From Clostridium sp. (GTDB taxonomy: Bacteria > Bacillota > Clostridia > Clostridiales > Clostridiaceae), in contig JARKVD010000010.1 of NCBI GenBank assembly GCA_029851835.1, positions 1 to 58,052 on the forward strand: a stretch of DNA of 58,052 bases. Direction: 5' to 3'. Under the pieces are notes generated by a model. It did no database searches and was not told the origin of the DNA. It saw only the letters and a list, made by a program, of their open reading frames with translations. Every line of letters starts with the position of its first letter. The first letter of the stretch is position 1. Below are positions 56,643 to 58,052 of the stretch, in pieces. A program made the position numbers and the translations under genes.

Positions 56643-57442
56643 GAGCCTAATTGTGGAGGTATATAGTTATATAAGGTTTGCCAGCTTTCTGCTTGATTAA
56701 TAGCATTCCAATCAAGATAAGCTTCTTTGATATCCTCCCAAGTTGAAAAATACCTTAATAATTCTAATTTTATGTGAACTGGCATATAAGGAGCTATAGC
56801 CCTAATAATATCATCAAACTTATAATTTATAGTTGGGTCTGGAGATAATACTTGTACCCTTAAAGTTCCTTGCCCTGGATTTGGGTTAAGAGCTTCTCCT
56901 CCTGTAAAAAATTTTATAACAGCTTTACCTCCTGTAATAGACTTTACTATTGCTTTTATAGAGGTTTCACTAAGCTTAACCCCTTTACTATAAAGAGCCC
57001 TGATGTATGCTCTCCTCTGCTCTACAGTTCCCTCTCCAACTACACCAAGAAAAGTCTCATACCTTTGTAAAGTCTCTACTGGCATACTATTAACAAACTG
57101 AAAGTCCACTGATTTATCTGATTTAAAATAAAAGTCATTAAATCTCTCTGACTCAGCTTTCATTATCAACTTAAATTCTCTTATATCATGAAGATACTCT
57201 GGGAGTAACTCCATTAAATTAATATTGTAGGGATTTTCATCCTCTACATTTAATATCATATTAAACCTTGGGTCATTCTGGTCAACAGTAGTAACATGGC
57301 CCGCTGCATCTTCAACTATAACTGTCACGGGATATATGCCTGCTTCGTTTGGGGCTTGAGAAATACTTGACCAGGTTTGTTCACCCGTCTTATCTAAATC
57401 CTTTGTAACTCCATCTACACTAAATGTAGCTTTTTTTATCAA
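56639..57442 (-). CDS. YmfQ/DUF2313-like baseplate protein with N-terminal Ig-like domain
   Basis: 267 residues. N-terminal Ig-like module (about 1-68, GIYPVTVIVEDAAGHVTTVD), then a baseplate wedge-type domain (about 72-225) with LLPEYLHDIREFKLIM, RYETFLGVVGEG, RRAYIRALYSKG and IVKSITGGKAVIKF, as in YmfQ/XkdU. The end has a tryptophan-spaced segment (STWEDIKEAYLDWNAINQ, WQTLYNY). The start codon is TTG overlapping the baseplate J stop (TTGA). Fusion of Ig to YmfQ is unusual compared with Mu/PBSX forms. Confidence 0.8.
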   Translation of the reverse strand: MIKKATFSVDGVTKDLDKTGEQTWSSISQAPNEAGIYPVTVIVEDAAGHVTTVDQNDPRFNMILNVEDENPYNINLMELLPEYLHDIREFKLIMKAESERFNDFYFKSDKSVDFQFVNSMPVETLQRYETFLGVVGEGTVEQRRAYIRALYSKGVKLSETSIKAIVKSITGGKAVIKFFTGGEALNPNPGQGTLRVQVLSPDPTINYKFDDIIRAIAPYMPVHIKLELLRYFSTWEDIKEAYLDWNAINQAESWQTLYNYIPPQLGS

Positions 57443-58052
57443 GATACCACCTCCAAAGTAACAGCTCCAACCATGGGAATATCTTCGGCCCCTAATGCTA
57501 TATCTAAATTACCACCATTAATAGTTAATGTGTTGACATCTGCAACTGAAGGTAAGTTTAATATTACGCTTGCTAGTCTTATATAGCTTACTGACTCCTT
57601 AGCATAAGTTATTGATGATAGATAGTCTTCAACCGCTTTTTTAGCTCCTTCTACTTGGCTATACCCCTGGTTAAGCTTCACCGTCCCGGTAACATTAATA
57701 GTCTTCTTAGTCCCTGTTACCACAGTAACCTTTGAGCCTATTGGAGCTTTACCATTACCAAGTCCCGTAGAACCTGGGTCAAGATACTCCTGAAACTTTC
57801 TAATAAGTTCTGATGACGCAACTTGATTTTTTGAATCAGTTATACTTACTTTAACTGTATTAGCTCCATTTGCGAGAGGAAATATTTTTGCTCTTCCAAC
57901 TCCTTCAAATGTACTAGCCCACTTTAAATATTGATTAACATTACCATCTGATTCTGTATTAGTTATGCTAATTTTAGTTCTTAGCCTTAACTCATCATCA
58001 CTTTCAGTATCTTCTCCGTATATAAGTATGTCTGAGAGAGTTGCTGTTGCTA
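57439..58052 (-). CDS. Baseplate J-like protein, 5' end beyond the window
   Basis: The minus-strand frame is open to the window edge: at least 203 residues of the C-terminal part. Contains ILIYGEDTESDDELRLRTKIS, the E(S)DDxxLRxR segment typical of BaseplateJ/gp47 (XkdT). Then KFQEYLDPGSTGLGNGKAPIGS and VDYL-type end. It caps the wedge of contractile tails. No in-frame stop or convincing start in the visible part, so it is partial by truncation of the window. Confidence 0.88.
   Translation of the reverse strand, partial: ATATLSDILIYGEDTESDDELRLRTKISITNTESDGNVNQYLKWASTFEGVGRAKIFPLANGANTVKVSITDSKNQVASSELIRKFQEYLDPGSTGLGNGKAPIGSKVTVVTGTKKTINVTGTVKLNQGYSQVEGAKKAVEDYLSSITYAKESVSYIRLASVILNLPSVADVNTLTINGGNLDIALGAEDIPMVGAVTLEVVS

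Overview
The window is a low-GC, spore-forming Firmicute chromosome, most probably Clostridium or a close relative. The supporting signs are the base composition, strong GGAGG ribosome-binding sites, an array of sporulation genes (spoIIE, spoVT, spoVG, yabP, yabQ), an anaerobic-type biotin/Na+ decarboxylase operon, formate-tetrahydrofolate ligase, and gene order close to the Bacillus subtilis spoVG-glmU-prs-pth-mfd-spoVT-yabMNOPQ-divIC-yabR-spoIIE-tilS-hpt-ftsH-coaX cluster. Almost everything up to about 42.7 kb is on the minus strand.

Layout. The left edge (1-180) is the promoter and leader of an rRNA operon whose 16S gene lies outside the window. Next come a gene-poor AT-rich stretch, murD, and an intergenic region holding a candidate C-rich small RNA and structured repeats. 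Then follow glyS with a T-box leader, tRNA-Asn, lysS-greA, dusB-coaX, two tiny coat-like genes, and a four-gene Na+-pumping decarboxylase operon whose carboxyltransferase is strongly divergent. From 13.7 to 42.3 kb lies the house-keeping/sporulation core: fhs, ftsH, hpt, tilS, spoIIE, tRNA-fMet/Leu, yabR-divIC-yabQ-yabP-rqcP-hup-mazG-yabM, spoVT, prsA, mfd, pth, a histidine kinase/response regulator with an HtrA-like protein that appears to have lost its catalytic histidine, prs, glmU, spoVG and purR. A small YCII-like gene follows, under a promoter with two LexA boxes.

From 43 to 51.5 kb there is mixed accessory chromosome: murC, a PhzF-like protein, a GHL10-type hydrolase, an aldehyde dehydrogenase, a tandem pair of identical tRNA-Pro transcription units, a HAD phosphatase, and a YbaK-type deacylase next to a decayed paralogue. 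From about 51.8 kb to the right edge is the late end of a contractile-tailed prophage or phage-tail-like element. It carries a DNA adenine methylase, an XRE repressor with a palindromic operator, endolysin, holin, an XhlA-like protein, an XkdX-like protein, tail fibre proteins, Ig-like baseplate proteins, a YmfQ-like protein and baseplate J, the last cut by the window end.

How the parts work together. The core cluster links cell-wall precursor supply (glmU, murC, murD), translation and nucleotide supply (prs, hpt, purR, pth, tilS, glyS, lysS, tRNAs), division (divIC) and sporulation regulators. The most unusual items are the SOS-type promoter on the YCII-like gene, the hairpin repeat family with compensatory changes, two orphan small-RNA candidates, the non-canonical carboxyltransferase, the pseudo-HtrA, and the modular Ig/tryptophan-motif cassette in the phage baseplate genes, one member of which carries a frameshift.
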